Below, piece after piece: positions 22,471 through 35,622 of a DNA stretch of 64,000 bases. The DNA is taken from the NCBI GenBank assembly GCA_019722365.1, contig JADFUC010000226.1, positions 93,928-157,927 on the forward strand, in the 5' to 3' direction. How positions within the stretch are numbered: position 1 is the stretch's first letter; each line of letters starts with the position of its first letter. This stretch comes from Lithospermum erythrorhizon. Taxonomy: Eukaryota; Streptophyta; Magnoliopsida; Boraginales; Boraginaceae. A program made the position numbers and the translations under genes. The notes beneath the pieces were generated by a model that saw only the letters and a list, made by a program, of their open reading frames with translations, did not search any database and was not told the origin of the DNA.

Positions 22471-25400
22471 GGTTGTCTCGGCTTTATGTAGTGGAGCGAA
22501 TTTGGAGGAATGATTAGTCATGCCGAGATCTCTCAAGGGACTTTGTCAATATATGCTTTTCAGATAATCCTAGGAGTCCATGTGATCTATCCTGGAATAT
22601 TTCTATCCGATCACGCTGGAAGCCTGCATACATATCTTTCATTTCAAAAGTTCTTTGGGAGATAAGAAATCGCAGATTTCACGGCAATAACTTTTAAGCT
22701 ACTAGCCAATAAAATGTCATCAACATACAAAATCAAAAATGAACTTACTCCCATTGAACGAGGTATATACAAAGAGGTCAACTATATTTTCATTGAAGCG
22801 AAACCCGATAGCGATTCATGAAATTTTAGATACCCGTTATTCGGGAGGCTTGTTTGAGCCCATAAATTGATTTATTAAGTTTGCGGACCATGTCTTGCAT
22901 CCTTGATTATAAACGCCCGAGGTTAGCGCGTATAGACTTCTTAGCACCAATCTCCATTTGGCGGTTTTCACATCCATTGATGCAACTCGAGATCATAATG
23001 AGCTACTAATGCATGATAATTCTAAGAATCTTTCCTAAAGAAAGCAGGAGCGAAATCTCATAATGATGCCTTCTTTACGATGAAAACCTTTGAAAACAAG
23101 TACGTCTTTATATCGTTCCATTTTTCCAAATGAAATTCGCGTTTGGTTTGAAAACCCATTCTAAACCGGCTAACTTTTTGCACAGGAGGCTTGATTGAGC
23201 AGTTCAACGATTATTTTCCGCGATTTTAATTCATCATTCATAGCATCAAACCATTTATTAGAATTAACATGATTCATGAAGCGTGAATAAAAAATCGGAT
23301 CATAGTCCTTAGTTCTATTAGATAAAGCAAGTAATGTCATGAATAACGGTGCTTTTCTCTTTTAGAGATTGTCTTAATCAAGTTCGCATGGTGCTTGATA
23401 ACATTACGATCGTTGATAATCTCATTTATGGTGTTGGTGATCATTTATGGGATTTGCCCTCGCCATTAATGTGTTCATCAATGGGTGAGTTTCGTTCTCG
23501 AATAGAGGGTAAAGGAATAGGTGCCCTTATTTCTGAATGACCCGACTAACGTTGTTTAGTCTTTCAGTTCACGTTCGTTAGAATACGGCATTTCGGTTTC
23601 AACAATTCTCGTACTATGGTTAGGACAATAAAACCTATCCTTTGGATTTTCGGGATAACCAATAAAGTAACCAGCCGGTCTTGAAATCAATTTTTTTCAT
23701 GTGGATTATGTAAATTTCTAGCTTGGTGGACACCCCCAAAATTTGAAGATGTCTTAAGCTTCAGGTTTCATAACCAGCTTCGAAAGGAGTCTTAGGAGCG
23801 ACCTTACTTGGAACTTCTTGAAATATAAGCGGTTGTTCGTAATGCATCCATCGCAAGGATCACAGGTAAGTTCGCATGACTGCATCATGGATCAACCATT
23901 TCCACTATATGCGATTATTGCCTTCAGTACACACCGTTACGCCATGGAATCCGGCGTTGTGTATTGAGCAACGATCCCAAGTTTTGGAGGTTTAGCAAGG
24001 TCGGAGTCTGGTAATCTTTTGTTTATACCCCAACCCATAAAATTCACCGCTACATACGACCTAATAATTTTGCTTTCTTTCTAATTGTCTTTCGACATTG
24101 TGAATATTTTTACAAATCCATTTGGTGAGATTTGTCATGCAATAGATAAAGACCAGCAATAACGTGAATAATCTGTGGATAAAAGTGATGAAGTATTTTC
24201 GCCTCCAAAGTTGGAACTTCAGGTCCACAAATATTTGTATAACATTATTTCGAAGGCCTTGCTGTGGCCCGTTCTTTGTATTTTTGTAGTTTTCCTTTAG
24301 CCACAATGTACATGATGTAATGTTAGTAAAATCAATGTCGGAGGACACCATCGCTACTAATCATTTGATTCTTTCACACTAGATATAGCTGGTTTTTATA
24401 CCAGAAGTATAGTCTTTTATAGATGACTGCTTTGTTTCGTTTGTTATGCAAAGTGACATAGGTTAGGCATCTTGAGGTTTGAGATGAATTTTATAAAGTC
24501 CATCAATTAAAATTCGGAACCAACCAAGTAAGAATTTTTTAAACAAATTGAAATTTCATTGCCAATTCAAATGAGTATCTAAACATCAAGCATGTACAGT
24601 CAAATTCTGCTAGAAATAGGCGATTTACATAAAGGGACAACATAAGTCCGACCGATGCTTGCTTACTAAAGTAAAGGCCGAAAAGTACTGCTTGACTTCA
24701 AGTGAGGAGCTTTGTCGTTATTTTCCATGAAAATGAAATCCTCACTTGGGTTTATGGTTTGGATCGTAATGAATCCCTGCGTAGAATTGAAACATGAACA
24801 TTAACACGATGTCAATCCACAGTAGAAGAAGAGCATCGGTAAAAGTTGATTAAAATGACTTACGAAACCATTAGGGGTTACCTTTCTTCGAGCCATTCTT
24901 TATGCTTGCTGATCTACTGAAATGTCCGGGTTTCTTGCAATTTTGCAAACTTCCGCCTTTTTCTTAACGTGTGATGAACAGCCATCATCCCCGGTTTGGG
25001 TGCTACAGGTATGGGTTGAAATTCTTTTTCGATTAGTTTTCCATTCCTTGAATTGAAATGAGCAACACCAAAAGCACTACGGACTTGCACTTGACTCCTC
25101 TTGAACCAATTTATTAGTCAATTCATTAAGACTCCACTTTTTCCTTAACTAATTGTTATAATGAATTTTGAATGGTTCGTAATAAGGGAGAGTAAGCTAG
25201 TTAGTATGGCCCCGGACAGAAAAGCATCATCCATAGTTAAGCCCAACTCCTTAAGTTTGGCAGCAAGGTCAATCATTTCGATGAGATGGCTTCGTTGACC
25301 GAGAACCATCGAACTTCTTGGATTCTGAATCTGTCGTAAAGTTTCCGACAAGGGATTTTGTGATCTTGAACACTACGACCTTTGATGGCTTGCAAATATT

Positions 25401-25650
25401 CTTTTTACACTCACGGTTTTTAAGAGGCTTTGATGTTGGTATTGATCAACATTCGCAAAACATAATGCTTAACTTTGACTAGATCGTTCACGTCGAATGA
25501 CGTTGTTATCTCTCGAGGTACTTTCTTGATGAAAGTGGAAGCCCGGGTTGTTCGTATGAAGAGCCATGTCCAATTCAAGTAGTCCCAAGGAAAACTCAAC
25601 TTGCTCTTTCCATTATGAGAAGTTGGTTCCATTGAGTTTGATAATGGATG
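22471..25650 (-). pseudogene. Copia gag-pol (gag, zinc knuckle, integrase, RT), broken
   Basis: Gag: 25632-25145 includes 'HLIEMIDLAAKLKELGLTMD' and 'DDAFLSGAILTSL', typical of the UBN2 gag domain. A decayed zinc knuckle ('CKKPGHFSR') lies at about 24911-24950. Integrase C-terminus: 'VPSKVAPKTPFE', 'IFKFWGCP' and 'GYFIGYPENPK' at about 23640-23830. RT: 'LNKSIYGLKQASR' near 22855-22900 and an intact catalytic YVDD at 22727-22716, followed by 'MKDMYAGFQRDRIEIFQDRS'. RNase H is absent; RT runs almost directly into the LTR. Stops and frameshifts throughout rule out a working polyprotein. Confidence 0.8.
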
Positions 25651-28128
25651 CGGCCCGAATTTGAGGCAGGTTTGAAGGTAGATTAACTGTAATGTAGAGA
25701 TAAAAGGATTTAGGCTTAAAATAACACATATAATAATTTTAATATATAACCAACATAATTAAAGGTACTCCTGTGGGTAGTGACCTCAAATTATATACAT
25801 GATGTCATTTGATATCATAGATCCAAAATTATAGTTGGTGTATTAATTGAATAAATTTCTTAAGTATTGTTCAAATAGATAATAGAATTTACGTATGGAC
25901 AGAAATAGATCAAATATTTGACCAATATGAATGATTCACATAAAATAGTATATTAAAACCCAGTATTCTAGTATCATTTAAAGTGTTAATACATAAGAAA
26001 AAAAACTCCAAGACGGTGAAATAAGAACAGTATGAAATCTAGCAGAACCTAGTGATGACGACCTTAATTCTTAATGTCTTATCATGAAGGAAGATAAGAC
26101 TAAAATTAAATATGATTCAACATAAAATAATGATCAAGGTACAATAAACGTAAACATAAATGTCACACAATACACAAATATTGCCTGGTTTGTAACGTAC
26201 ATAATCAAAAATAGTCATAATTAAAGGAACACTACTGGAAGAGAAACTACTGCATGCCATTTTTTTTTTGGTAATATCTCAAATCATATGCATACGTAAT
26301 AAGGATTTGATAATGAAAAATCAACCAGTAGTTCTGAAAGGATAATGATCTTGATATATAAGTAATTAAGAACATTCTTGGTCATAAACTGAACTCGATA
26401 ATATTGATAAAATTTACATGATCTATAGTATATTATGGCATATAGGCAATGAAAATTATTGGCATTATATCTTGATATAAACGAAAGTTGTCAATGGATA
26501 ACTAATATATACTACTCCAAGTCAAATAGAAATAACATAACTTCATATTCAATAATTCTTCATACGGTTAGAAATGACTGATAACAGCAATATTGAGCAC
26601 TAATCGCCCAGAAATGTAACTCGTGCAGTAGATGAATTCCGAATTGAATAAACATTACATAAATAGATGCTCAAAAGGTAGTGCCAAACCACTAGCCATA
26701 TTTTATATACCTTATAGTTTAGAAATTTTAATGTAAATAGTCAATATCTATACACAACAGTAAGGTAAAGTAGTAAAGCGAATAATCAAACTTCATATTA
26801 TGCTTAACATATTCATATGGGATAATGTGCATTCGCTGATCACGGGCACAGAATACCATATATTAAATGATTGTTTAAGCGTAACGTAATGCGAAATCTT
26901 CATTCGTGATTATCACATATATGTAATTTTAACACATAATTGGATTGATGACATACAAACCGTTAAGTGAATAGGATATTCACAGAAGAGATTATTGAAG
27001 CCAAAATTACTTCAATTGAGAAAGAAGATTTCCTTTCCTCTTATACATAAATTCTTTTGAATATGTGTTTGATAATGGTTTTGCATACATTAGATGGAGA
27101 ATGGTATGCATATATATAGGTAGATGGAAGACATTTCAACTCCTCATCATCATACTTGAATTACTTAGTAATTAATTTAAGATTTGTAATTAAGTAACGG
27201 TTTTGCAATATTAATATGATAATAAACATCCTACTAATGACCATACTAATGAGGAAGAATATTGAAGAATATTCTTACAAGTCATAAAATTAGCAAAGAT
27301 CTCATATATGTGACTAGATACATATTCATTTCGATTTCAATTCGGATTCCATAACTCAAACAAACACTCTGAGCTTCAACACTGGAATGACTGGAAACTC
27401 CCTCCAACTACATTTTTCTACATCTTGATCCAAAATATGGAGGTCTCATTAAGTGAAAATATACCAGAAAAAGCTAAATTAGACCGTACTATTCAAAGCA
27501 TACAAGTATTCAGACAAGCTCAGATATTTGAACAACTAGGGGCGTGGGGGCGGCGCTTGCCCCTTTTTTTAAAAATATATTATTTATATTAATTATTTTT
27601 AAAAACATAATCATTTTTCCAAAATTAAGTTGTTCGCCTTCTAAATCTTTTACTATTTTTCTTTTTCTTGTTTCCTTTATCACAATCTTAACGTCTAGTC
27701 GGATCAACGAACAAATCTTATGATTTCAATCTTTCATACATTAAATTTGAAAGGTTAAATTTAAATATAGACACGTAAGGCTAAGGAAAATATTTGAATA
27801 GATACTAAACTTTTCAATCTTTCAAACTAGACGTCTAAAAGCAATTTTTGACACAGACCACGAAAAAACATATTTTTGCACCTAAACTTCACTATAACAG
27901 GTAAATTTAAAGGCAAAACAAATATTTTATATATATTACACTGTATAAGTCATTTTTTAAATAACAATGATCAATATTTAATAAATTTAATAAGTTTTGG
28001 TAGTTAAAAAAAAATCGTCTTGGCCTTCACTTAAAAGCCCAAACAAGTTTGACGCCGAGTCCTTGTGTTCTAGTTTGACTTAACAGCATCTTGTTGTCTC
28101 TGCCATTTTGTTTGTACTTTGATTTTAG
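25651..28128. other. AT-rich intergenic DNA, no gene seen
   Basis: No coding exon, RNA gene or clear terminal repeat was recognised over about 2.5 kb. It may hide the untranslated leader and 5' LTR of the minus-strand copia element. The plus-strand relative has about 2 kb of non-coding leader. Confidence 0.4.
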
Positions 28129-28434
28129 GATTTTTGGCCGAGACCCCCTGAATTATGATTTAATTTATTATGTGGTCCATGAGCTATTTAATTTTCTAAG
28201 CGCCCCCGCATCTTATGGTGGGCGGCCCCACATGCTATTTTAATTATGCAAGCACGACCCTTTTCTAACAATTTTCGCTCTGATATAGTGAAATGACTAT
28301 ATTATACTTAAAATACACATTGAAATAGCTACGTCGCGATGGAAATATTATTTTGTCTCAGCAAGTGCTAGGGACATACTAAAGTATAGGACTAAAATAC
28401 CCCAGGCCACTTTCTTCCTTAACCGCCTTGCATG
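28129..28434 (+). repeat. Left arm of a ~0.3 kb inverted repeat
   Basis: Starts 'aggatttttggccgagacccc' and includes 'tgaattatgatttaatt', 'atatagtgaaatgactat', 'aaaatacacattgaaatagct' and 'aaagtataggactaaaata'. The reverse complement of 33527-33834 has the same phrases in the same order. The two arms enclose an entire Ale-like copia element. Confidence 0.75.
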
Positions 28435-28777
28435 CCACTACTTTACTTTCAAATCCACAGGCCCATGCAGCTATATAGTCTCATACGGCTCGGCGAGCAC
28501 AAAAGCCAAACAAGGGAGCGATATAATCATTATTTTCTACAATGAGAAAAGAATCCTTATATCTTGAATAATGCGATAAATTTGACTAATTTTGAATGCT
28601 AAGTTATGCCCCTCATATCAAAATATTTAATAAGAGAGACATACATATATAGTGAGGGCCAGTATCTAGATAAGCCAAGAATACGGGTTTATGATTTGAG
28701 AGAAATACATAATACATATTTGGACCACAATCAAGTATTAGAATTCCATGAAAGACAAAATCGATAAGAACTTCATA
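28435..28777. other. Inner flank between inverted-repeat arm and copia LTR
   Basis: No gene or motif recognised. Confidence 0.4.
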
Positions 28778-28980
28778 TGCTAGGACAGATAGAGTTTGAT
28801 GTATATGAAGCCAGTTTGTTTAGTATTTTAATTTTCAAATTTTCTTAAGTATGATGAATAAGCTTAAGCTCTTGTATGTGGAAGTTTGTTTCCTGCCTAA
28901 GACAATCACTAATAGGGGTGGCCATAGCATAACGTTACCGTAAATGCATGATACATTAGTACAACTTTCCACGTCTTTTA
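28778..28980 (+). repeat. 5' LTR of Ale-like element
   Basis: Runs from 'tgctaggacagatagagtttg' to 'caactttccacgtctttta'. The 3' LTR (33111-33318) matches across its length with scattered differences and short gaps. Confidence 0.75.
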
Positions 28981-28994
28981 TGGTATTAAGAGCC
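28981..28994 (+). other. Primer-binding site (tRNA-Met type)
   Basis: 'tggtattaagagcc' abuts the 5' LTR; the plant consensus is TGGTATCAGAGCC. Confidence 0.8.
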
Positions 28995-31900
28995 TTTGGT
29001 TAAATTCCGAAATTTTTTCAGATCCATGGCTTACGTTAAGCCGGTTGCTATAGAAAATGGGAATTTGGAGCACAAGTTTCAAGCATTCAATCAACTGTGC
29101 TTCACGAGCTTGATCGGCGTAATTATGGGATTTGGAAGTCCGCAAATCATCCACGCTCTTCGAGTCTTAAATTTGATCAAAATATGCGGATTAGTTCTTT
29201 CGATCCACCAGGAGTTGTCACATACCTGATTGGTTCCTACTTCGCTTCTCGACGTAATAATCGGCACCTAAACGAATACCTCATTTAAGACTTCGTACCG
29301 TTGTTGAATAGAATCCTAAGTATGCTGTGGATTCAATAGAGACCAAACATTAAAGTTTGTCTCATCTTCTTTGAACCCATTACTAGCCACGGTGTAGATT
29401 ACACCACTTCCTTTCAGGTTTTGAGACACCTGAGTTAGCACGTATGCATGCTTCAAACAATCAAGCACGAGATGCTGCTACTAGGGAGTACCTTCTGAGC
29501 TAAAATGCACTATCTATGGCAGGGATTATTTGCGAGGTAGAAATCCATATGCTTGGCAATCTTGAGACATCTTTCTATCTATTCTTGAGAGAAATTTGGG
29601 GTGGTCTACCGTATTCTATTGGTCTTAGTGATTATGAATCAAATTCATCAACTCACATTGTCGGAGGCAGGTCTGTTATATGATGAGTTGTCCACTCTCT
29701 TGTTAACTCATGAATCTGCTGACTCAAAAAGGTTGGCCTTATCTTCTTGAATGTTGCTTCTAAGACAAATGAAGGCTATATAGAAATGATTGGGACCAAA
29801 ACCTATAAGAGTTCTTATCTTACCATGGAGTTTCTTCCAAAAGAAAACGACACAAATTTCAGTGTGATCAAGGTCACCGTGAGAAACCTATATTCATTTG
29901 TCAGAATTGTTCCGACTGAGGCACAACACAAAATGCTTTTGAGGTATTACTCCCACTTAGTGAATCAAGCGCTCTTAAATTGCCTTGTTCTGACATACAA
30001 GGGATCCATTGCCGTTGGGGCGCACAGAATCCCACCTCGGCTGAGATCTTGAGGAATCTCAGTCTTCACAATGAATATAATGGATCTGACCAGATTACTG
30101 TTGGCAATGGAAATTCACTAGCCATAGATCACATAGGTACATCTCATATTCCTATTTCTAAGTCTAAATCTCTTACACTTAACAATATTTTACATGTTCC
30201 TGCAATTAAGAAAAACCTGCTCAGTGTCTCTCAATTAGCTCTTGACAATAATGTGTTTATTGAGTTTCATGCTTCTCACTGTTTTGTTAAGAATTTTCAG
30301 GGCCAGGTACTTTTAAAGGGAACTATTGATCATGGTTTATACAGATTTGAAGCCTCAGCATCATCTCCATATGTCAGTCAGTCTATCAATAAACCTCAAA
30401 AATTTGCTATGGTGGGAGAAAGAACTTCAAGTGATGTTTGACATAGTAGACTTGGCCATCCCTCTACAACAATAGTCTATAGGATTTTAAATATTTCTAA
30501 TGTTCCAGTGTCTAGAAGTAAAGTTCAGCCTATTTGTCCACACTGTCAAATGGGCAAAAGTCATAAGCTACCATTTAAAGACTCTTCATTTGTTTCCTCT
30601 GCTTCCTTGGAGCTTGTATTCTCAGATGTTTGGGGTCCTGCCCCTATTATTTCTAATAAAGGCTTCAAATTCTATGTTCATTTTACAGACCATTATACTA
30701 AATATATTTGGTTCTACCCTCTCAAAACCAAGTCTGAAGTATATGATGTGTTTAACAAGTTCAAAGCATTAGTTGAAAATCAATTTGATAAGAAAATAAA
30801 GACACTTCAAACTGATTGGGGTGGAGAGTTTAGAAATTTGTCTACCCTTGGTATTAATCATCGTGTGTCTTGCCCTCACACTCCTGAACAAAATGGCGCC
30901 ACAAAGACGACACAGGAATATTGTTGAAACTGGCCTCACCCTTCTTGCTGCTGCTTCCATGCCCTTGACATATCATACGCTTGCTACATCCGCTATCATC
31001 AATAGACTTCCAACAAAGGTACTTGGCTATATTTCTCCCTATCAAATGAGCACTTCTAGATCACCTACATATTCGTTTCTTAAAGTATTTGGTTGTCGAT
31101 GCTTCCCCTACCTCAGACCCTATAATAAACATAAGCTTCAATATAGGTCTATCCTTGTATATTTACTGGTTACAGTCCTCAACATAAAGGTTACCAATGT
31201 CTTCATCTTCCCACGCGTATTTCATATATCTCTATTACGTTGTTTTTATGAGTCAATTTTTCCTTTTACTCAAGATGCTCTTAGCACTAATTCATCTTCA
31301 CTGTCTTCCAATTCTAATTCTTATTCAATTACACCCTCATCTCTAGTTGTTCTTCCCCATCATGATTTGCCCCCTGATTCACTCTCACCACCACCACAAC
31401 TTCCAAATTCTTCAACTCCATCACAAACAATCAATCCCATGTCAGTGTCTATTCCAAGCATAACTCCATCACCTTCACCTTCTAATTCTCCCTTGCTTCC
31501 AAAAAACCCCTGCCCACCTTCTAAACATGTCCCACCACCTTCACATCACATGGTTATTAGGACCAAAACCAACTCTTTAAAGCCTAGAGTATTTTAGGCT
31601 AGTAAGTATCCATTGTCAAGTGATTTGGTGGAGCCATCATGTTACTCTAAAACTCAAGGGGATCCTCGATGGAAAAGGAAAACGCAATTGAAACACATGC
31701 TCGATGCAAATAACACATGACTCTAGTTCTGGCCACCTCTTGATCAAAATGTGATCAATTGTAAATGGATTTACAAGGTGAAGAAAAATTCTGATGGTTC
31801 TTTAAAAAATGCGACTTACTCGTAAATACTGACATTGACTATTATTTTGAGACTTTTAGTCCTGTAGTAAAATCCACTACAATTCGTGTTGGGTTAACTA

Positions 31901-33110
31901 TGGATGCTTCTCTAGGTTGGATTGTAAGGCAAGTTGATGTAAACAATGCATTTTCATGGGATTCTTTCCGAGGATGTTTACATGAAACAACCTCCAGGTT
32001 TCAAAAATTCTCAATGTCCTCATTATGTTGGTAAATCAACAGCTATCTATGGATCAAGCATGCCTCGGGTCAGTACCATCGGTTGTCCAATCGCTTATGT
32101 GAACTAGGTTTTGCCGCATCTAAATCAGATTCCTCATTGTTCATTCGCAACACCAATGGTTCTATGATGTTCTTATTAGTTTATGTTGATGATATTTTAA
32201 TCACCGGAGCTTGCAATTCAGGCTATTCAATGGGTGGTAAATCACCATATTCTAATTTGTATCAAAGTGACATGATCTATTCATTATTTTCTGGAAATTG
32301 AAGTTACCAGATCTTCTCAAGGCATTCATCTAAATCAATCCAAGTATATTGCAGAGGTTCTTGAAAGAGCAAAAATGGATGGCGCCAAGCCTATCTCAAA
32401 TCCTCTATCTTCCTGTACTCAGTTATCTACTAAGAGTGGTGATCCATTTTCGAATCAAACTTTATACAGGAGTACTGTTGGAGCACTCCAATATGTTACC
32501 ATTATAAGACCATAAATTTCTTTTGCAGTTAATAAAGCTTGTCAATTTATGCATAATCCCACCGATCTTCATTGGCAAGCAGTCAAAAGAATCTTAAGGT
32601 ACTTAAAAGGTTCCATTACATGTGGTTACAACTTGTGCATCTTCCGCTTTGATATTCTTGCTATGCCGATGTGACAGGAAGGTTGCCCCGATACTGTGAG
32701 ATCTACAAGTCGACATTGTATTTTCTGCAATTTTTGGTTAATGGGTCATCTAAGAAACAAAAAGTGTAGCTGAACCAAAGATGTACAGTAGTCTTGCCCT
32801 TTGCACTACTGAAGTATGTTGGATTCAAAATTTGTTAAAAGAACTTTGTGTTTCTTCATCCAGGGTACCTACTATATTACGTGACAACATTTATGCTACT
32901 CCATTTTGCTACATAATCCTCAGACAGCATTTCCTCGAATTAAACATGCTGAGATTGACATGTGTTTTGTAAGTGAAAGTGCTGTGCTCGAGCTCTATGT
33001 GTCAAATATGTTTCCACAGTTGATCAATTAATGATCTTCTTACAAAAAAGTGTCTCAGACTACAAGCGTTCGAGTTGCTTAACTAAGTTATGTCACCAAC
33101 AACTTCCTTA
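28995..33110 (+). pseudogene. Ale-like copia gag-pol, broken
   Basis: Gag traces run from a start near 29026 ('MAYVKPVAIENGN') in several frames. A longer open stretch at 29980-30441 holds the protease/pre-integrase part ('TLNNILHVPAIKKNLLSVSQ'), then 'SRLGHPSTTIVYRIL' and 'PICPHCQMGKSHKLPF'. The integrase core at 30508-30927 has 'FSDVWGPAPI', 'TDHYTKYIWFYPLK', 'LQTDWGGEFRNL' and 'HTPEQNGA', so the DDE aspartates are still visible. The RT has 'INCKWIYKVKKNSDG', 'DVYMKQPPGFKN' and an intact YVDD at 32182-32193. RNase H and the tail ('RIKHAEIDMCFV') reach about 32975. This is the best-preserved pol in the window, but stops and frameshifts still break it. Confidence 0.85.
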
Positions 33111-33318
33111 TGCTACGGATAGATAGAGTTTGTAAATAGACAAAGTTTGTTTAGTATTTGAATTTCAAATGTTCTTAGATATGATGATAAACTTAGCTCT
33201 TGTATGTAGGAAGTTTGTTCCTCTCTTATAGAAACCAATCACCTAATATAGGTGTATAAATACTTGTACTTGTTCTCATGAAAGTAACAATACAATCATA
33301 CAACTTTCACATCTTTTA
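33111..33318 (+). repeat. 3' LTR of Ale-like element
   Basis: 'tgctacggatagatagagttt' to 'caactttcacatctttta'. It contains a TATA-like 'gtgtataaatac' near 33251 and 'cttgtatgtaggaagtttgtt', as in the 5' LTR. Confidence 0.75.
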
Positions 33319-33526
33319 CCACAAACTTACTCTCGAGCTCCCCGTAAGCTCGTTTCTCCCAGCCTTAGTACACCATAACTGCCCCCTGGGCCGGAAAGCG
33401 ACCAAAGATGGTTTCATGTAAACCAGGATTTGTTGCAAGTCAAGGGGTAGGAAATAAAGTATTTTTAGTAGCATAATATAAATTTGCTATGGGGGGTAGC
33501 GCGGGGAGGCAGTGTGAGCCAAGCAT

Positions 33527-33834
33527 GGTACAGTTAAGAAAGTGGATTTGATATTTTAGTCCTATACTTTAGTCCCTATATTTTGTGCTGCTAGACAAAA
33601 TACCATATTTTATCATGATGATAGTTACTTCAATGTGTATTTTAGGGACATTATAATCATTTCACTATATTGTGTTGAAAATTACGCAGAGTGGGGGAGC
33701 CGTGGGTGCCTACAATTAAAATATATATGGGGCTATCCCCGACATAGTACAAAGGGATGCCCAGAAATTAAAATAATTTAGGGATCACATAGAAAATTAA
33801 ATTATAGTTCAGGGGGGTCTCGGCCAAAAAGCCT
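33527..33834 (-). repeat. Right arm of the ~0.3 kb inverted repeat
   Basis: Reverse-complement counterpart of 28129-28434, ending at 'ctcggccaaaaagcctt'. Arm order and spacing are kept with moderate divergence. Confidence 0.75.
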
Positions 33835-35622
33835 TGTTTTTATAAGAAACCAACACTTGAGTATTTATATATACTAAAGTCGAAATAGTTTTAATAAAAA
33901 AATATAATTAGTTAGGCACATACCTACTAACTAACTAAAAATTGTGAAACCGTCACATCAACGGCCCTTCGAGGCCCTCGCCGGGGATATCACTTAATAG
34001 TTACTTCATGGACGCGCCAATTGGATCAAGATACTTAGAGTTTTTCTTTAACCACTTCAATACAAGGTTCACTCTTTAGGAGAGTCGAACACACTGCAAG
34101 AAGCGGCGAGTACTGATAATTAACACTCTAGTTATTTACCAATAGTGTATAGTGTCACTTCAATCGAGCTATGCCGCGGAAGCTTACCTACTACCTAACT
34201 AGTATCTACTAATAGTATCCGGCATTCAATTCAATTTACTTAACATTTTTTTTAATCAAACTTTGACTAATAATATTATGAAAATATTTTTAAAGATGAA
34301 TCTCATTATATCAAACTTATATTTACTAGAATAATGAATAAAACGTAATTGATGGGGAGAGGTTGACACGTAAAAATGAAGACGTGAATTAAATTAAATT
34401 GAAGGTAGTACACCTTTCTTTTTTTATTGATTAAAATTAATAAATTTTGTACTAAACCAATCCATGTAAAATGATCCTGTTTAATTTTTAAATTGTTAAA
34501 ACTATCAAATTTTGTTGTATTACTTGACTTTCAAAAGTAAAATTTTAATTTAAATCAAAATTATCATGATGATCACAAATTAGGTTTAAAATACTATATT
34601 TTAATATATACTCTTCACACAAAAATTATAAACATATTAAAAAATATTTTATTTAAAAAATTTAAAACATATATTCATGAAAATTCAAATTGGAGAATCT
34701 TCGAGGGATGGAGTAACAAATATTGTAACATAAGTTTGTCTTAGTTTTTTCCCTAAAAACCTGATCCTTGACATTGTAAAGACTCGAACCCAAAAACTCG
34801 TCATTGCAACTAACATCTCGTGGCATCGGCATAAGTTTGTCTTAATTCATTTGATATTATCAATTATTTGAAACAATAATCCAAAACAAATTAAGTATAA
34901 AAATTATTCCGTATCATATTAAATTATAGGCTAAATTTCTTACCACCCCATAAACTATTACGAATTGGACAAATGAGGGGCTGGTGGATTTTGACGGAAA
35001 AGATAATTAGGGTTCAGGATTATTTGGAGATAATTTTGGATTTTGGAGAGAAAGGTGAGAAAATGATGGAAACTTAGAAATGATCGTAGGTTTTCTGGCT
35101 GAAAAAGGGATGTGTATTATTTTTTACATGAAGAGTATATAACTCAGTTTTGATGTAGGAGTAAATATATATTGTTATATAAAGCAAAACTCTTAGACAA
35201 ATGAAGAAAAACATACTATAAATTTAGCACTCTCCTCCCACTGTTGATCACCAAGCCATAGATGCATATAAGCACATCAGATTTATAGATGACAAACCCA
35301 ACATAGAAGAGGAGGAAATATACCATATATCCAAATTGCAGACATAGCAGCAAAAGTTGTGAGAAGCAAAATTCCAACATATTCTCCATTAATTACACAA
35401 TCCTCTCACCATGAAATACATTTGCATTACATGTCACAAGGTATGACAACTACAAGCATATATATTATATGTGTACATATCGACATTCAACATCACAGAG
35501 TTCAGGCAAAACCAGCAACACGGGTGACAAGTGAAACGAGGAAAAGAAAAGAAAAGATTTGCTATCATACGTGAAAGAAACATACACAAGTACTTATATA
35601 TATAGTAAAAGGGCAGATTTCT
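33835..35622. other. Intergenic DNA, including 3' flank of the SAM-domain gene
   Basis: No coding exon recognised apart from the neighbouring gene's 3' flank near 35200-35622. The stretch 34248-34390 resembles a decayed Stowaway-like MITE. Confidence 0.4.
34248..34390 (-). repeat. Decayed relative of the Stowaway-like MITE
   Basis: 'aaactttgactaataatatta' and 'aaagatgaatctcattatat' match, in reverse complement, the interior of the MITE at 55187-55413 ('attagattcgtctttgaaaa', 'ataatattattttc'). Terminal repeats are not clear. Confidence 0.4.

Larger units (their letters stand above)
21540..25650 (-). mobile_element. Ty1/copia element on minus strand, same family as 45904-54680
   Basis: Gag, integrase and RT remains run right to left and are followed by an LTR at the left end. 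The LTR resembles those at 45904 and 53693. RNase H is missing between RT and the LTR. The 5' LTR and primer-binding site expected to the right of 25650 were not recognised. Confidence 0.65.
28778..33318 (+). mobile_element. Ale/Retrofit-like Ty1/copia element, both LTRs present
   Basis: Short LTRs (about 203 and 208 bp), a tRNA-Met-type PBS directly after the 5' LTR, then gag, protease, integrase, RT and RNase H in copia order. LTRs near 200 bp and the 'HISRYVVFYESIFPF' integrase-RT linker suit the Ale/Retrofit lineage. A target duplication could not be read with confidence. Confidence 0.75.

Noticed and set aside
27510..27707. 65-residue Lys-rich minus-strand ORF
   Set aside because: AT-rich composition, no domain and no splice context. 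Most likely chance.
30769..31045. Minus-strand ORFs over the Ale-like pol
   Set aside because: They are shadows of integrase coding on the plus strand.
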